The notes: generated from the sequence alone by a model not told the origin. A stretch of 64,000 bases of DNA from a bacterium (GCA_030524675.1 JAUNGE010000002.1:94671-158670); one strand, 5' to 3'; numbered from the stretch's first letter, positions 8,434 through 17,418 are shown. Numbers and translations are program-made.

Positions 8434-11073
8434 ATGACGACAAACAAGAGAAACGGCTGGATTGGCCTGGCAGCTATGGTGGTTTTGGGAGCTGCCTGTA
8501 TCTGGGGTTCAGATCCTTTGTACAAGGCGATCGATGGCATGACGCCGAAGGCAGAGGCTCAGGCAGGGCTGACAGATGGCACTTACACTTGGCAGAGCGC
8601 AGAGTTTGATAGTTCCGGCTACAAAGATGTGGTATCGCTGACTGTAGCAGGCGGAAAAATCACAGCTGCAGAGTGGGATTGCGTGAATGTGGAAGGTGTG
8701 GGAAAGAAACAGCTCTCAAAAGATGGACAGTATAGCATGACAGAGAATGGTCCAACTTGGGCAGAGCAGTCTGAGGCGCTTTGCGAGTATGTTGTAAAGA
8801 ATCAGACGGCAGAGGGACTTGCAAATGCAGAGGGCAAATGTGATGCGATTGCCTCTGTCAGTATTTCTGTGGGAAATTTTGTCAAAGGAATTGAGGAATG
8901 TCTCAGTCAGGCAGCAGGAGGGGCGGAGACTCTGACAGGTTCCGCGGAAGGATTCGGTGGCGCAGTGACCGCGACTGTTGTGAGAACGGACGGTGTGATT
9001 ACAGCCTGTACATTAGAAGGAAAAGAGGAGACGCCGGAAATCGGCGGCGCAGCTCTCCCTGAACTGGAGAAACAGGTTGTGGCAGCAAATGGCATTGAGA
9101 TTGACGGTGTTTCTGGCGCAACCATCACCACGAAAGCAGTGAAGGCAGCAGTTGCAGATGCGCTCGGTCTGACAGTGGAAGAAGAGACAAAAGCTGAGAC
9201 AAAACCGGCAGAGACGGCAGCGGCAGCAGAGGTTGTTGAGATTGACGGCGGTCTGCAGATTGGGCAGATTTATGCGGCAGCACATGGCACAAGCTGCTTT
9301 ACCGAGGCGGTTGCAGTTGTGAAGGATGATGTGATTGTGGCAGCATACCTTGACGAGTTCCAGTTTATCAGCAGCGATGCGGATGTGAAGGGCGTTCCGA
9401 ACAGTGAGGAAGGTTTCGGAGAGGCATATGCGGACGGCATGGTGCTCTGCTCGAAGCGTGAGAATGCAGCGTACTACAGCAAGAACATGGCAGAAAAGGG
9501 CGGTTCTACGGTAGCGATTGATGCGAACTACGATGCGATTCAGAAATTTGTAGTTGGAAAGACAATAGATGAGATTGACGCAGTGGCAGCAGGAGAGAAT
9601 GTGGTGGATGCAGTTTCCGGCGCAACCTTGGCAGACACAGCGAACTATCTGAAGGCAATCGCAGATGCAGCGCGCGCAGCGCAGAAGACGCAGGCAGTGG
9701 AATTCAATGGAAACTCGGATTCTCTGAAGCTGAATGTGGCGTATGCGGCAGCACATGGCACAAAATGCTTTGCTACTGCAGCGGCTCTGACAGACGGACA
9801 GAACATCATTCTGAGCTATATCGACGAGTTCCAGTTTATCAGCAGCGATGCAGGTGTGAAGGGAGTTCCGAACAGCGATGAGAAGTTTGGAGAGAACATC
9901 GCAGAGGGAAATCTGCTCTGCTCGAAGCGCGAGAATGCAGAGTATTACAGCAAGAACATGGCAGAGAAAGGCGGTTCTACAGTAGCGATTGATGCGAACT
10001 ACGATGCGATTCAAAATCACATCAATGGAATGAGCATTGCAGATGTGACCGCATTGGCAGGCCAGGAAAGTCCGGCAGATGCGATTTCTGGCGCAACTCT
10101 GGCAGATACCGCAGGTTATCTGCATGCAGTGCTGGCAGCAGCTACAGATGGAATGGCAGTGATTGACGGCGGTCTGCAGATTGGGCAGATTTACGCGGCA
10201 GCACATGGAACAAGCTGCTTTACCGAGGCGGTTGCAGTTGTGAAGGATGATGTGATTGTGGCGGCATACCTTGACGAGTTCCAGTTTATCAGCAGAGATG
10301 CGGATGTGAAGGGCGTTCCGAACAGTGAGGAAGGTTTCGGAGAGGCGTATGCGGACGGCATGGTGCTCTGCTCGAAGCGTGAAAATGCAGCATACTACAG
10401 CAAGAACATGGCAGAAAAGGGCGGTTCTACGGTAGCGATTGATGCGAACTACGATGCGATTCAGAAATTTGTAGTTGGAAAGACAATAGATGAGATTGAC
10501 GCAGTGGCAGCAGGAGAGAATGTGGTGGATGCAGTTTCCGGCGCAACCTTGGCAGACACAGCGAACTATCTGAAGGCAATCGCAGATGCAGCGCGCGCAG
10601 CGCAGAAGACGCAGGCAGTGGAATTCAATGGAAACTCGGATTCTCTGAAGCTGAATGTGGCGTATGCGGCAGCACATGGCACAAAATGCTTTGCTACTGC
10701 AGCGGCTCTGACAGACGGACAGAACATCATTCTGAGCTATATCGACGAGTTCCAGTTTATCAGCAGCGATGCAGGTGTGAAGGGAGTTCCGAACAGCGAT
10801 GAGAAGTTTGGAGAGAACATCGCAGAGGGAAATCTGCTCTGCTCGAAGCGCGAGAATGCAGAGTATTACAGCAAGAACATGGCAGAGAAAGGCGGTTCTA
10901 CAGTAGCGATTGATGCGAACTACGATGCGATTCAAAATCACATCAATGGAATGAGCATTGCAGATGTGACCGTATTGGCAGGCCAGGAGAGTCCGGCAGA
11001 TGCGATTTCCGGCGCAACTCTGGCAGATACCGCAGGTTATCTGCATGCAGTGCTGGCAGCAGCTCAGAAGTAA
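8434..11073 (+). CDS. Multi-flavinylated FMN-binding surface protein with duplicated modules
   Basis: An 879-residue protein from the ATG at 8434; AGGAAAGGA lies upstream, unlike the in-frame ATG at 8362. An N-terminal hydrophobic segment (about 9-26) anchors or exports it. An FMN_bind domain follows, with the covalent attachment motif DGVSGATIT (Ser at 227). After a Glu/Ala linker come four related modules of about 140 residues in the order A-B-A'-B', each ending in DAVSGAT or DAISGAT (Ser at 395, 552, 702, 859). Thr of SGAT is the residue that ApbE-type transferases load with FMN, so five FMN groups are possible. Modules share GVPNS, LCSKREN and YYSKNMAEKGGS. An apbE gene lies 1 kb downstream. 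It probably carries electrons outside the membrane, as flavinylated extracytosolic proteins do; the acceptor is unknown. Confidence 0.88.
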   Translation: MTTNKRNGWIGLAAMVVLGAACIWGSDPLYKAIDGMTPKAEAQAGLTDGTYTWQSAEFDSSGYKDVVSLTVAGGKITAAEWDCVNVEGVGKKQLSKDGQYSMTENGPTWAEQSEALCEYVVKNQTAEGLANAEGKCDAIASVSISVGNFVKGIEECLSQAAGGAETLTGSAEGFGGAVTATVVRTDGVITACTLEGKEETPEIGGAALPELEKQVVAANGIEIDGVSGATITTKAVKAAVADALGLTVEEETKAETKPAETAAAAEVVEIDGGLQIGQIYAAAHGTSCFTEAVAVVKDDVIVAAYLDEFQFISSDADVKGVPNSEEGFGEAYADGMVLCSKRENAAYYSKNMAEKGGSTVAIDANYDAIQKFVVGKTIDEIDAVAAGENVVDAVSGATLADTANYLKAIADAARAAQKTQAVEFNGNSDSLKLNVAYAAAHGTKCFATAAALTDGQNIILSYIDEFQFISSDAGVKGVPNSDEKFGENIAEGNLLCSKRENAEYYSKNMAEKGGSTVAIDANYDAIQNHINGMSIADVTALAGQESPADAISGATLADTAGYLHAVLAAATDGMAVIDGGLQIGQIYAAAHGTSCFTEAVAVVKDDVIVAAYLDEFQFISRDADVKGVPNSEEGFGEAYADGMVLCSKRENAAYYSKNMAEKGGSTVAIDANYDAIQKFVVGKTIDEIDAVAAGENVVDAVSGATLADTANYLKAIADAARAAQKTQAVEFNGNSDSLKLNVAYAAAHGTKCFATAAALTDGQNIILSYIDEFQFISSDAGVKGVPNSDEKFGENIAEGNLLCSKRENAEYYSKNMAEKGGSTVAIDANYDAIQNHINGMSIADVTVLAGQESPADAISGATLADTAGYLHAVLAAAQK
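9240..10140 (+). repeat. Intragenic direct repeat, unit 1 (modules A-B)
   Basis: About 900 bp repeated 921 bp further on (10161-11061), in frame, with only scattered single-base differences such as AGCAGC to AGCAGA in the FISSDAD/FISRDAD codons. Near-identity at silent positions indicates recent duplication or ongoing gene conversion. Confidence 0.9.
10161..11061 (+). repeat. Intragenic direct repeat, unit 2 (modules A'-B')
   Basis: Second unit of the 921-bp periodic repeat inside the FMN-binding gene; see 9240-10140. Confidence 0.9.
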
Positions 11074-11167
11074 GAAGAACAAAGAGACCATACAAAGAAT
11101 ATACGAATCCCATAAGAGAAACATACAGTAAGAGGGCTTTATTGTATGAGCACTTATAAGTGATACA

Positions 11168-11220
11168 AAAAACACTGCTGTAATATCAGATTTTTTTGTC
11201 TGATTTATGGCAGTGTTTTG
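11168..11220. terminator. Bidirectional terminator
   Basis: AAAACACTGC and GCAGTGTTTT-type arms enclose a second pairing (ATCAGA with TCTGAT) around a T-run loop. It serves the FMN-binding gene and, from the other side, could end transcription from the arginase-like gene. Confidence 0.8.
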
Positions 11221-11258
11221 GATTTTACAATGATTTGACTTTTGTAACGATTTAGTTC

Positions 11259-12083
11259 CTATGATAGTTTGATTTTTGTAACGATTTGCTGATATAAGCG
11301 TTCATTTGCCATGGAATTGATGGCAGCAGCCCTATTTTGTTCAAAGACATCCATATCCTGTCCATATTCACCACAGATATCTGCTCCGATGCACTGCATA
11401 GTATCTGGAATCAGCGCCAAAAGTAAGAGCAGTTCTGTCAGAGAGCAGGTTCCCTGGTCCCAGTTGGTGATAGCGTCCTCTATACATAGGATGTCTTTGT
11501 CAATAGAGAGATAGAATGGAAGAGAAGCATAGCGGGAGAGCCAGTGGCAGAACTGGTCCGTGTCTTCCATCTGTTCTCGGCTGATACAAACAATCCGCTC
11601 CCTCTGGTCTGGGGAGAGAAGTTCCAAATCTCTGGCGCAGGCATCGGCAGGCGGGCCGACAATGCAGACCGCCTTTAAGAATGGATTATTCTCCAGAGCA
11701 TATCTGACCCAGGAACCGCAGGTCAACATGTCGAAAAGTCCAGGACTTAGCATGTCTGTGTGGTTGTCAAACAGAATGAGGGAAAAGGGTTCCTGCACTT
11801 TTTCCATCCAGAGTTTGCTGAGATAGTGGTAATTTCCAGAATCCAGAAAATGGACGCCTTTGGTTGGAATATCTCTTATTTTTTCACGCAGAAGAGCTTC
11901 TGATTCCTCACAGCAGTAGCAGTCAACGCCGCTCAAATCCCGACAGTCGATGCAAATCGCATCTGTCATCTGAGCAGGCACAAGAGTCTTCGCAGAAGCA
12001 GATGCCGCTGTAGAGAAAAAAGAGGAAGAAAAGTCCTGCATCTGATAGACATTCGTAAATTGAAAAAAAACAGTCTTTGGCAT
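11259..12083 (-). CDS. Arginase/ureohydrolase-fold family protein
   Basis: A 274-residue protein with metal-site motifs of the arginase fold: FDNHTD (about 108-113; arginases have DAHxD) and SIDKDIL (about 195-201; SxDxD). The usual GGDHS histidine motif is replaced by LDSGNYHYL, so a metal-binding His may remain. It probably binds two metals and hydrolyses a guanidino or other C-N bond, but the substrate loop differs from true arginases and agmatinases, and no specific substrate can be given. Its start is 28 bases downstream of the apbE stop, so the two may be co-transcribed. Confidence 0.75.
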   Translation of the reverse strand: MPKTVFFQFTNVYQMQDFSSSFFSTAASASAKTLVPAQMTDAICIDCRDLSGVDCYCCEESEALLREKIRDIPTKGVHFLDSGNYHYLSKLWMEKVQEPFSLILFDNHTDMLSPGLFDMLTCGSWVRYALENNPFLKAVCIVGPPADACARDLELLSPDQRERIVCISREQMEDTDQFCHWLSRYASLPFYLSIDKDILCIEDAITNWDQGTCSLTELLLLLALIPDTMQCIGADICGEYGQDMDVFEQNRAAAINSMANERLYQQIVTKIKLS

Positions 12084-12110
12084 TTATACATTCTCCTATA
12101 GCGCACAGTA

Positions 12111-13190
12111 TTACATTCCTGGCGCATCCTCAATAAAGTTTTTGGCTCCGTCCGAATACTGGATGGTTCCATCTTCCATGATAAAGAAAGCATACGTATC
12201 TTTCAGCGAATTTACAAGTTCCATCCCTTTTTCCAGACCGAGCGAAAAGCAGGCTGTGCTCAGTCCATCTCCGTCCACAGAACGCTCAGACAAAATTGTG
12301 ACGGCCGCGATTCCATTGTCATAGGGGTATCCGGTGTGCGGATTTAAAAGATGATGATAATTTTTCCCATCTATGATAAAATGACGTTCATAGACACCGG
12401 ATGTCACCACGGACAGGTCTGAGATGTCCAGAGTGCAGATAATATCACTCTGTCCGGCGAATGGTTTGCGCAGTCCGACCAGAAATGGAGTGTTTTTGGC
12501 CTTTTCTCCGATACAGAGCACATTTCCTCCCAGATTGATGATGGCACTCGAAACGCCCTGCTCCACGAGATAGCTTTTGAGCTGGTCAGCGATGTACCCC
12601 TTGGCAATCGCGCCCAGGTCAATCGTAGTGTCCGGTGAGAGAAAGGTGAGCTGGTTTCCTTCCAGTTTCAGATTCTGCCATCCTGTCTTTGCGGCGGCAG
12701 CCTTTAATGCATCGGCGTCCGGCAGAGCGGGCGGGTCTGCGGAGAAATCCCAGAGGGAAGTCACAGGCTCTATCGTGATATCAAATGCTCCATCAGAAAG
12801 CTCGCTGTAGTATAATCCGAGCCGCAGGAGTTCTGCCATTTTTTCGGAGAGTGTGAAAGTAGTTTCGCCGTTTTCTCTGTGATTTAGCTGATAGAGCTCG
12901 CTGGTGGAGATGGTTCGGCTGAACTGATTTTCATACGCTTCACACAGCTTAAAACAGTCATCCAGAAGCTGTGTATCGGAAGAATCGTAGATAGTAATCA
13001 TCACGAATGTATTTAGAAGATAACCTGTTTTGCGAATCGGTTCAGAAGAAACGGAAGGAGCAAAAGAGGAGGATGCAGACGGAGAGGAAGGGGAAGCTCG
13101 CTTCTCTGATAAGAATGCAGTCACTGCCAAGAGAATGCAGACAGCAGCGACAGCAATGTAGTTTTTCAAATGGTCTCTGGAGTGATTCAA
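12111..13190 (-). CDS. apbE: FAD:protein FMN transferase (ApbE)
   Basis: A 359-residue protein with an N-terminal signal anchor (about 11-28) and a Ser-rich linker, then the ApbE domain: INLGGNVLCIG, DLGAIAKGYIAD, and the C-terminal LLNPHTGYPYDNG and DGLSTACFSLG segments including the Mg/FAD-binding Asp-Gly. It should transfer FMN from FAD to Thr residues of SGAT motifs outside the membrane; the FMN-binding repeat protein nearby is the obvious substrate. TTG at 13190 is used as start because GAAAGGCGG lies eight bases upstream and no ATG gives the anchor. Confidence 0.93.
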   Translation of the reverse strand: MNHSRDHLKNYIAVAAVCILLAVTAFLSEKRASPSSPSASSSFAPSVSSEPIRKTGYLLNTFVMITIYDSSDTQLLDDCFKLCEAYENQFSRTISTSELYQLNHRENGETTFTLSEKMAELLRLGLYYSELSDGAFDITIEPVTSLWDFSADPPALPDADALKAAAAKTGWQNLKLEGNQLTFLSPDTTIDLGAIAKGYIADQLKSYLVEQGVSSAIINLGGNVLCIGEKAKNTPFLVGLRKPFAGQSDIICTLDISDLSVVTSGVYERHFIIDGKNYHHLLNPHTGYPYDNGIAAVTILSERSVDGDGLSTACFSLGLEKGMELVNSLKDTYAFFIMEDGTIQYSDGAKNFIEDAPGM

Positions 13191-13271
13191 GTCTTTGCCG
13201 CCTTTCTGTGCCAGGGTAAAATTTGCGCTGCCATGTGAAAAAGCAGGCGCTTCCTGGCGAATCCTGCTGCT

Positions 13272-13300
13272 ATTCTAACAAAGGCAGCGGGCAAAGTCAA
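13272..13300 (-). promoter_or_regulatory. Promoter of apbE with possible attenuator leader
   Basis: Minus strand TTGACT, 17 bases, TAGAAT. Just downstream, AGCAGG pairs with CCTGCT (with inner CGC/GCG) followed by TTTTT at about 13235-13265, a terminator-like hairpin inside the leader. Attenuation is inferred. Confidence 0.6.
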
Positions 13301-13387
13301 GGAAGAGCGAAAAGAGAAAACAGAGGCAGCAGAAAAGAAAGATATGGATATCGTAGACGGTCAGCAGAAAAAAAGGAGGGTTCAGAA

Positions 13388-13882
13388 ATGAAGGGAAAAC
13401 AGGTTGCCAGATACGGGATGCTGGTAGCGCTGGCATGTGTGTTTGGATTTGTGGAGTCCATGATTCCGATACAGATAGGGGTTCCAGGAGTGAAACTGGG
13501 GTTAGCTAACCTGGTTACAATGGTCTCGCTGTACACCATCAGCCTGTCCGGCACTCTGTTTGTGGCGGTTGTGCGGGTGCTTCTCACAGGACTCACGTTT
13601 GGCGGCATGTCAGCTATGCTTTACAGCATGGCAGGATGTATCCTAAGCCTGCTTTTTATGATTCCTGCAAAAAAATCAGGGAAGTTCAGTATGGTGGGAG
13701 TCAGCATTCTCGGTGGTGTCGGTCACAACATCGGGCAGATGACAATGGCAATGCTTGTGCTGCAAAATACCAGCATTCGTTATTATTTTTTTGTCCTGAT
13801 GATAGCTGGAACGGTGTCAGGCTTTTTAATCGGCGTGATGGGCGGTCTGATTGTAAAAAGAATCGTAAAAATCATCAAATAA
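13388..13882 (+). CDS. Gx transporter family membrane protein
   Basis: A 164-residue membrane protein with four to five helices. AAGGAGG at 13373-13379 supports the ATG at 13388; the frame is open upstream but that part is basic and lacks a ribosome binding site. The family (PF07456, sometimes annotated as heptaprenyl diphosphate synthase component I) has the AFGYVESMIP/GFVESMIP, GVKLGLANLV and GGVGHNIGQ motifs seen here. It resembles ECF-type S components and occurs with ApbE, NusG-II and FMN-binding genes. The transported compound is unknown; a quinone or flavin precursor is a guess from context. Confidence 0.88.
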   Translation: MKGKQVARYGMLVALACVFGFVESMIPIQIGVPGVKLGLANLVTMVSLYTISLSGTLFVAVVRVLLTGLTFGGMSAMLYSMAGCILSLLFMIPAKKSGKFSMVGVSILGGVGHNIGQMTMAMLVLQNTSIRYYFFVLMIAGTVSGFLIGVMGGLIVKRIVKIIK

Positions 13883-13897
13883 TCATAGAGAAAAACA

Positions 13898-13926
13898 TTG
13901 TATTTCGGCTCTGAGTTTTTTATAAT
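13898..13926 (+). promoter_or_regulatory. Promoter of galT
   Basis: TTGTAT, 17 bases, TATAAT; 67 bases before the galT start. Confidence 0.75.
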
Positions 13927-13992
13927 TAGGGAAGAGGCAGGGTGCAGTGGGGACTGAATCTCTGTCAAAAAAGAAAAAGGAAGGGATTGGCA

Positions 13993-15516
13993 ATGGAAAG
14001 CACAAAAATTTACCAGGCAATCGAAAATTTGGTACAGTATGGCTTGAAAACGGGTCTGCTGGAGAAGGAGGATGCCATCTATGCGAGAAATCAGATTTTG
14101 GATGTGCTGAGACTGGACGAATTTGAGGCGCCGCAGGAAGAATGTGCAGGGGATGACCTGGAAGGAACACTGGCACAGCTGCTGGATTTTGCTGCAGAAC
14201 AGGGGATTCTGGAGGAAAACAGCATTGTATATCGGGATTTGTTCGATACCAGACTGATGAACTGTCTGATGCCGCGTCCGAGCGAGATTGTAAAGAAATT
14301 CTGGAAAATTTACAGGGAAGAATCCCCAGAGGCAGCGACAGGCTATTATTATAAGCTGAGTCAGGATTCTGACTACATACGCCGCTACCGCATTGTGAAG
14401 GATATGAAGTGGGTGACAAAGACCGAGTATGGAGACCTGGATATCACAGTGAATCTCTCAAAGCCGGAGAAAGACCCGAAGGCGATTGCGGCAGCGAAGA
14501 AGGCAAAACAGAGCGGATATCCAAAGTGCCTGCTCTGCATGGAAAACGTGGGATACGCAGGACGCACAAACCATCCGGCGAGAAACAACCACAGAGTCAT
14601 TCCGATTACCATCAATGACTGCGGATGGGGATTTCAGTATTCTCCATATGTGTACTACAATGAGCACTGCATCGTCTTCAACGGCGCGCATACTCCGATG
14701 AAGATTGAGAGAAATACATTTGTGAAGCTGTTTGATTTTGTAAAGCTGTTCCCGCATTATTTCCTTGGTTCTAATGCGGACCTGCCGATTGTGGGCGGTT
14801 CCATCCTGACACATGACCATTTCCAGGGCGGACACTACACCTTTGCGATGGCGAAAGCGCCGATAGAGCAGTATGTGAAGATGGAGGGATTTGAGGACGT
14901 GGAGGCAGGTATTGTGCACTGGCCGATGTCCGTTATCCGCACCCGCGCGAAAGATGCAGACAGGCTGATAGAGCTTGGCGACAAGATTCTTGCGGCATGG
15001 AGGAGTTATACAGATGAGGCGGCGTTTGTGTTTGCTGAGACCGATGGAGAGCCGCACAATACCATCACTCCGATTGCGAGAAAGAATGGAGAGTGGTATG
15101 AGCTGGATTTGGTTCTGCGCAATAACATCACAACCGAGGAGTATCCTCTGGGCGTATACCATCCACATCAGGACCTGCACCACATCAAGAAAGAAAATAT
15201 CGGCCTGATTGAGGTGATGGGACTTGCCGTGCTTCCGAGCCGTCTGAAAGAAGAGCTGGCTCTTTTGGCAGAGTATATCGTGGAGAAAAAAGATATCCGC
15301 TCCAACGAGAAGATTGAGAAACATGCAGATTGGGTGGATACATTCCTGCCGTCGTATGAGGCCGTCACAGCAGAAAATATAGATGCGATTTTGAAACAGG
15401 AAGTCGGCAAAGTGTTTGCGAGAGTGCTGGAGGATGCCGGCGTTTACAAGTGCACAGAAGAGGGAAGAGCAGGATTTATGAGATTTCTTGCGAGTGTCGG
15501 TTTTGTAAAAGCATAG
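13993..15516 (+). CDS. galT: UDP-glucose--hexose-1-phosphate uridylyltransferase, class 2
   Basis: A 507-residue enzyme of the Firmicute type (longer than the about 350-residue proteobacterial type). GalT exchanges UMP between UDP-glucose and galactose-1-phosphate in the Leloir pathway. Visible family motifs are NHPARNNHRVIPI, the substrate-binding GSNADLPIVGGSILTHDHFQGG and DGEPHNTITPI. ATG at 13993 follows AAGGAAGGGA; the in-frame ATG at 13942 lacks one. It stands alone with its own promoter, without galK or galE nearby. Confidence 0.95.
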   Translation: MESTKIYQAIENLVQYGLKTGLLEKEDAIYARNQILDVLRLDEFEAPQEECAGDDLEGTLAQLLDFAAEQGILEENSIVYRDLFDTRLMNCLMPRPSEIVKKFWKIYREESPEAATGYYYKLSQDSDYIRRYRIVKDMKWVTKTEYGDLDITVNLSKPEKDPKAIAAAKKAKQSGYPKCLLCMENVGYAGRTNHPARNNHRVIPITINDCGWGFQYSPYVYYNEHCIVFNGAHTPMKIERNTFVKLFDFVKLFPHYFLGSNADLPIVGGSILTHDHFQGGHYTFAMAKAPIEQYVKMEGFEDVEAGIVHWPMSVIRTRAKDADRLIELGDKILAAWRSYTDEAAFVFAETDGEPHNTITPIARKNGEWYELDLVLRNNITTEEYPLGVYHPHQDLHHIKKENIGLIEVMGLAVLPSRLKEELALLAEYIVEKKDIRSNEKIEKHADWVDTFLPSYEAVTAENIDAILKQEVGKVFARVLEDAGVYKCTEEGRAGFMRFLASVGFVKA

Positions 15517-15574
15517 AGAGTAAAGTGTCAAAAAAGTATTCTGGTATACAATCTGAAATGAAAAAAGAAGACAC

Positions 15575-15684
15575 CAGTCACAACCTTTTTACTGTGACTG
15601 ATTCAATGAGAATTGTGTTTGCAATTTGAAAGAGAAAGAGCTATAGTACATGAGGAAGCGGGAAACGTTTCCTCATGTTTTTCG
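15575..15684 (+). terminator. Terminator region after galT (two hairpins)
   Basis: CAGTCACA/TGTGACTG at 15575-15600 is followed by a stronger hairpin ACATGAGGAA/TTCCTCATGT with TTTTTCGTTTT at 15648-15684. The 338-bp gap 15517-15854 otherwise shows no gene; an open frame from 15613 crosses the terminator and has no ribosome binding site. Confidence 0.8.
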
Positions 15685-15854
15685 TTTTATAAAAAAGTAC
15701 TTTCTATGAAACGAAAAGCCTCCGGCAAAGTGCAAGGGCGCACAGTTCAAGAATGCTATCCGGCGGATGGCAGGTGTGTCTCCTGCTGTCAAAACGCCGA
15801 GGCAGTCTTTGAGTTCATGTTTAAAATATGTTTAGACGGAGGACAGGAAATGTC

Positions 15855-16709
15855 ATGAAGGGAAAAGTAGGTAGTATTGTTAAGGAGTATGCGATTATTA
15901 CTCTGAGTATCTGGATTATGGTAGTAGGCATTCATTTTTTTAAGTTCCCGAATAACTTTGCATTCGGCGGGGTGACTGGATTTTCTACCATTGTGAGCCG
16001 TGTGACTCCGATTTCAGCCAGTGATTTCACATTCGTTGCCAATACTGCATTGTTGATTCTGGGATTTCTCTTTCTCGGCCGAGGATTTGGAATCCGCACC
16101 GTGTATGCGAGCATGCTGATGTCCGTCAGCCTGTCATTTCTGGATCGATTTTCACCGGTTCCGCTACCGATGACAAATGAGCCGCTTTTGGAGCTGATGT
16201 TTGCGATTTTCCTTCCGGCGGTTGGTTCTGCGATTTTGTTCAATATAGGCGGTTCCAGCGGAGGTACAGATATCATTGCCATGATTTTAAAGAAATACAC
16301 TAGCCTGAATATTGGAAGCGTTCTGTTTCTGGTAGACCTCGCAGCAGTGGGCGCCGCTTTTGTTGTATTTGGACCAGCGACAGGATTGTATTCTTCTCTG
16401 GGTCTTCTGGCAAAGTCCTTGGTGATTGACGGTGTGATTGAAAACATGAACCTCTGTAAGTGTTTCACCATCATCTGTGATGAACCTGCTCCGATTTGTG
16501 ATTACATCATTCAGGAATTACACCGGAGTGCGACTACATACGCTGCGCAGGGGGCGTTCTCCCATCACAAAAAGACTGTGATTTTAGCAACTATGAAGCG
16601 CTCTCAGGCGCTGCGTCTGAGAAACTATATCAAAGAGGTGGAACCGACTGCATTTATCCTGATTTCCAATTCCAGTGAGATTATCGGAAAAGGATTTTTG
16701 ACAAACTGA
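15855..16709 (+). CDS. YitT family membrane protein (DUF161/DUF2179)
   Basis: A 284-residue protein with about five hydrophobic helices in the first 190 residues (including GGVTGFSTIVSR and NIGGSSGGTDIIAMIL, typical YitT repeats) and a soluble C-terminal DUF2179 domain (AAQGAFSHHKKTVILATMKRSQALRLRNYIKEVEP is its core; key residues Q-G-A-F and T-I-L). GGAGGACAGG supports the ATG at 15855 over the in-frame ATG at 15828. Function of this family is not established. Confidence 0.92.
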   Translation: MKGKVGSIVKEYAIITLSIWIMVVGIHFFKFPNNFAFGGVTGFSTIVSRVTPISASDFTFVANTALLILGFLFLGRGFGIRTVYASMLMSVSLSFLDRFSPVPLPMTNEPLLELMFAIFLPAVGSAILFNIGGSSGGTDIIAMILKKYTSLNIGSVLFLVDLAAVGAAFVVFGPATGLYSSLGLLAKSLVIDGVIENMNLCKCFTIICDEPAPICDYIIQELHRSATTYAAQGAFSHHKKTVILATMKRSQALRLRNYIKEVEPTAFILISNSSEIIGKGFLTN

Positions 16710-16774
16710 TAAAAAGGTGATAAAAAGGCACTGCGAGATAGAATCTTAGACTGTGGATAGTGCCGCGTTGTTAG

Positions 16775-16817
16775 AAAAAGAGACACCAAAACATTTTGTT
16801 CTGCTGTCTCTTTTTTT
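16775..16817. terminator. Bidirectional terminator
   Basis: AAAAAGAGACA and TGTCTCTTTTT pair around a 19-base loop, between two convergent genes. Confidence 0.85.
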
Positions 16818-16848
16818 ATTGTGTATTGTTTGTTTTTTTGTATGCTTC

Positions 16849-17292
16849 TTATTCTTCTTTGGCGTCTTCTTCTGTCTTTTCTTCTGGCTCTGCCGCTGGT
16901 GCTTCTTCGGCTTCCGCCTCTTTTGCACATTCTTCTTTTACTTCTTCCGCCTCTTCCGCAATTTCGTCCTCAACAGCTTCCTCAGTGGTTTCCTCTTCTG
17001 CAGCTTCTTTGGCAGCCTCCTCAGCGGCTTCTTCCACAGTCTCTTCAGCTGGTGTTTCCTCAGCAGCTGTCTCTTCTTTTTTGTGCAGCGGAACGTAGTT
17101 GCGTGCTACTGGTTCCTCAGACTCTTCTTCCGCTTTCTCCTCAGAGTCTTTTTCCTCTTCAAAATCATGGAATTCTTCATCCAGCTCTTTGTGGAAAGAT
17201 TTGTATTTGACAAAGTAAGAAATACCTGCCACAAGACCTGCTGCAGCAGCTGCAGCGAGCGCAACCCATTTACCATACCCTTTTTTAGACAT
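16849..17292 (-). CDS. Membrane-anchored Glu/Ala-rich acidic protein
   Basis: A 147-residue protein. A single N-terminal membrane helix (about 9-27, WVALAAAAAAGLVAGISYFV) is followed by a highly acidic low-complexity tail made of EEA/EET repeats, with an isolated basic patch VARNYVPLHKKEE. AAAGGGG precedes the ATG. The reverse strand of this gene gives pseudo-ORFs because of its composition. No family is recognised; the anchor plus charged tail suggests a cytoplasmic or surface tether. Confidence 0.75.
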   Translation of the reverse strand: MSKKGYGKWVALAAAAAAGLVAGISYFVKYKSFHKELDEEFHDFEEEKDSEEKAEEESEEPVARNYVPLHKKEETAAEETPAEETVEEAAEEAAKEAAEEETTEEAVEDEIAEEAEEVKEECAKEAEAEEAPAAEPEEKTEEDAKEE

Positions 17293-17418
17293 TACAACAA
17301 CCCCTTTCTATGGCTATCAGCCGTTTTTCTTCTCTATTGTAATACTTTATGGCAAAAAAGAAAAGGCATAAATTTCAAAAATTTCTATAAAATATGAAAA
17401 AGAAAGATTATAAAAAAT

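Noticed and set aside
9013..11175. 720-codon Cys-rich open frame on the minus strand
   Set aside because: It lies wholly antisense to the FMN-binding gene, has no ribosome binding site, and its repeats mirror those of the real gene.
14458..15531. 357-codon open frame on the minus strand
   Set aside because: Antisense to galT; no start signal and no family features.
15613..15858. 81-codon frame between galT and the YitT gene
   Set aside because: Runs through a strong terminator hairpin, lacks a ribosome binding site and overlaps the YitT start.
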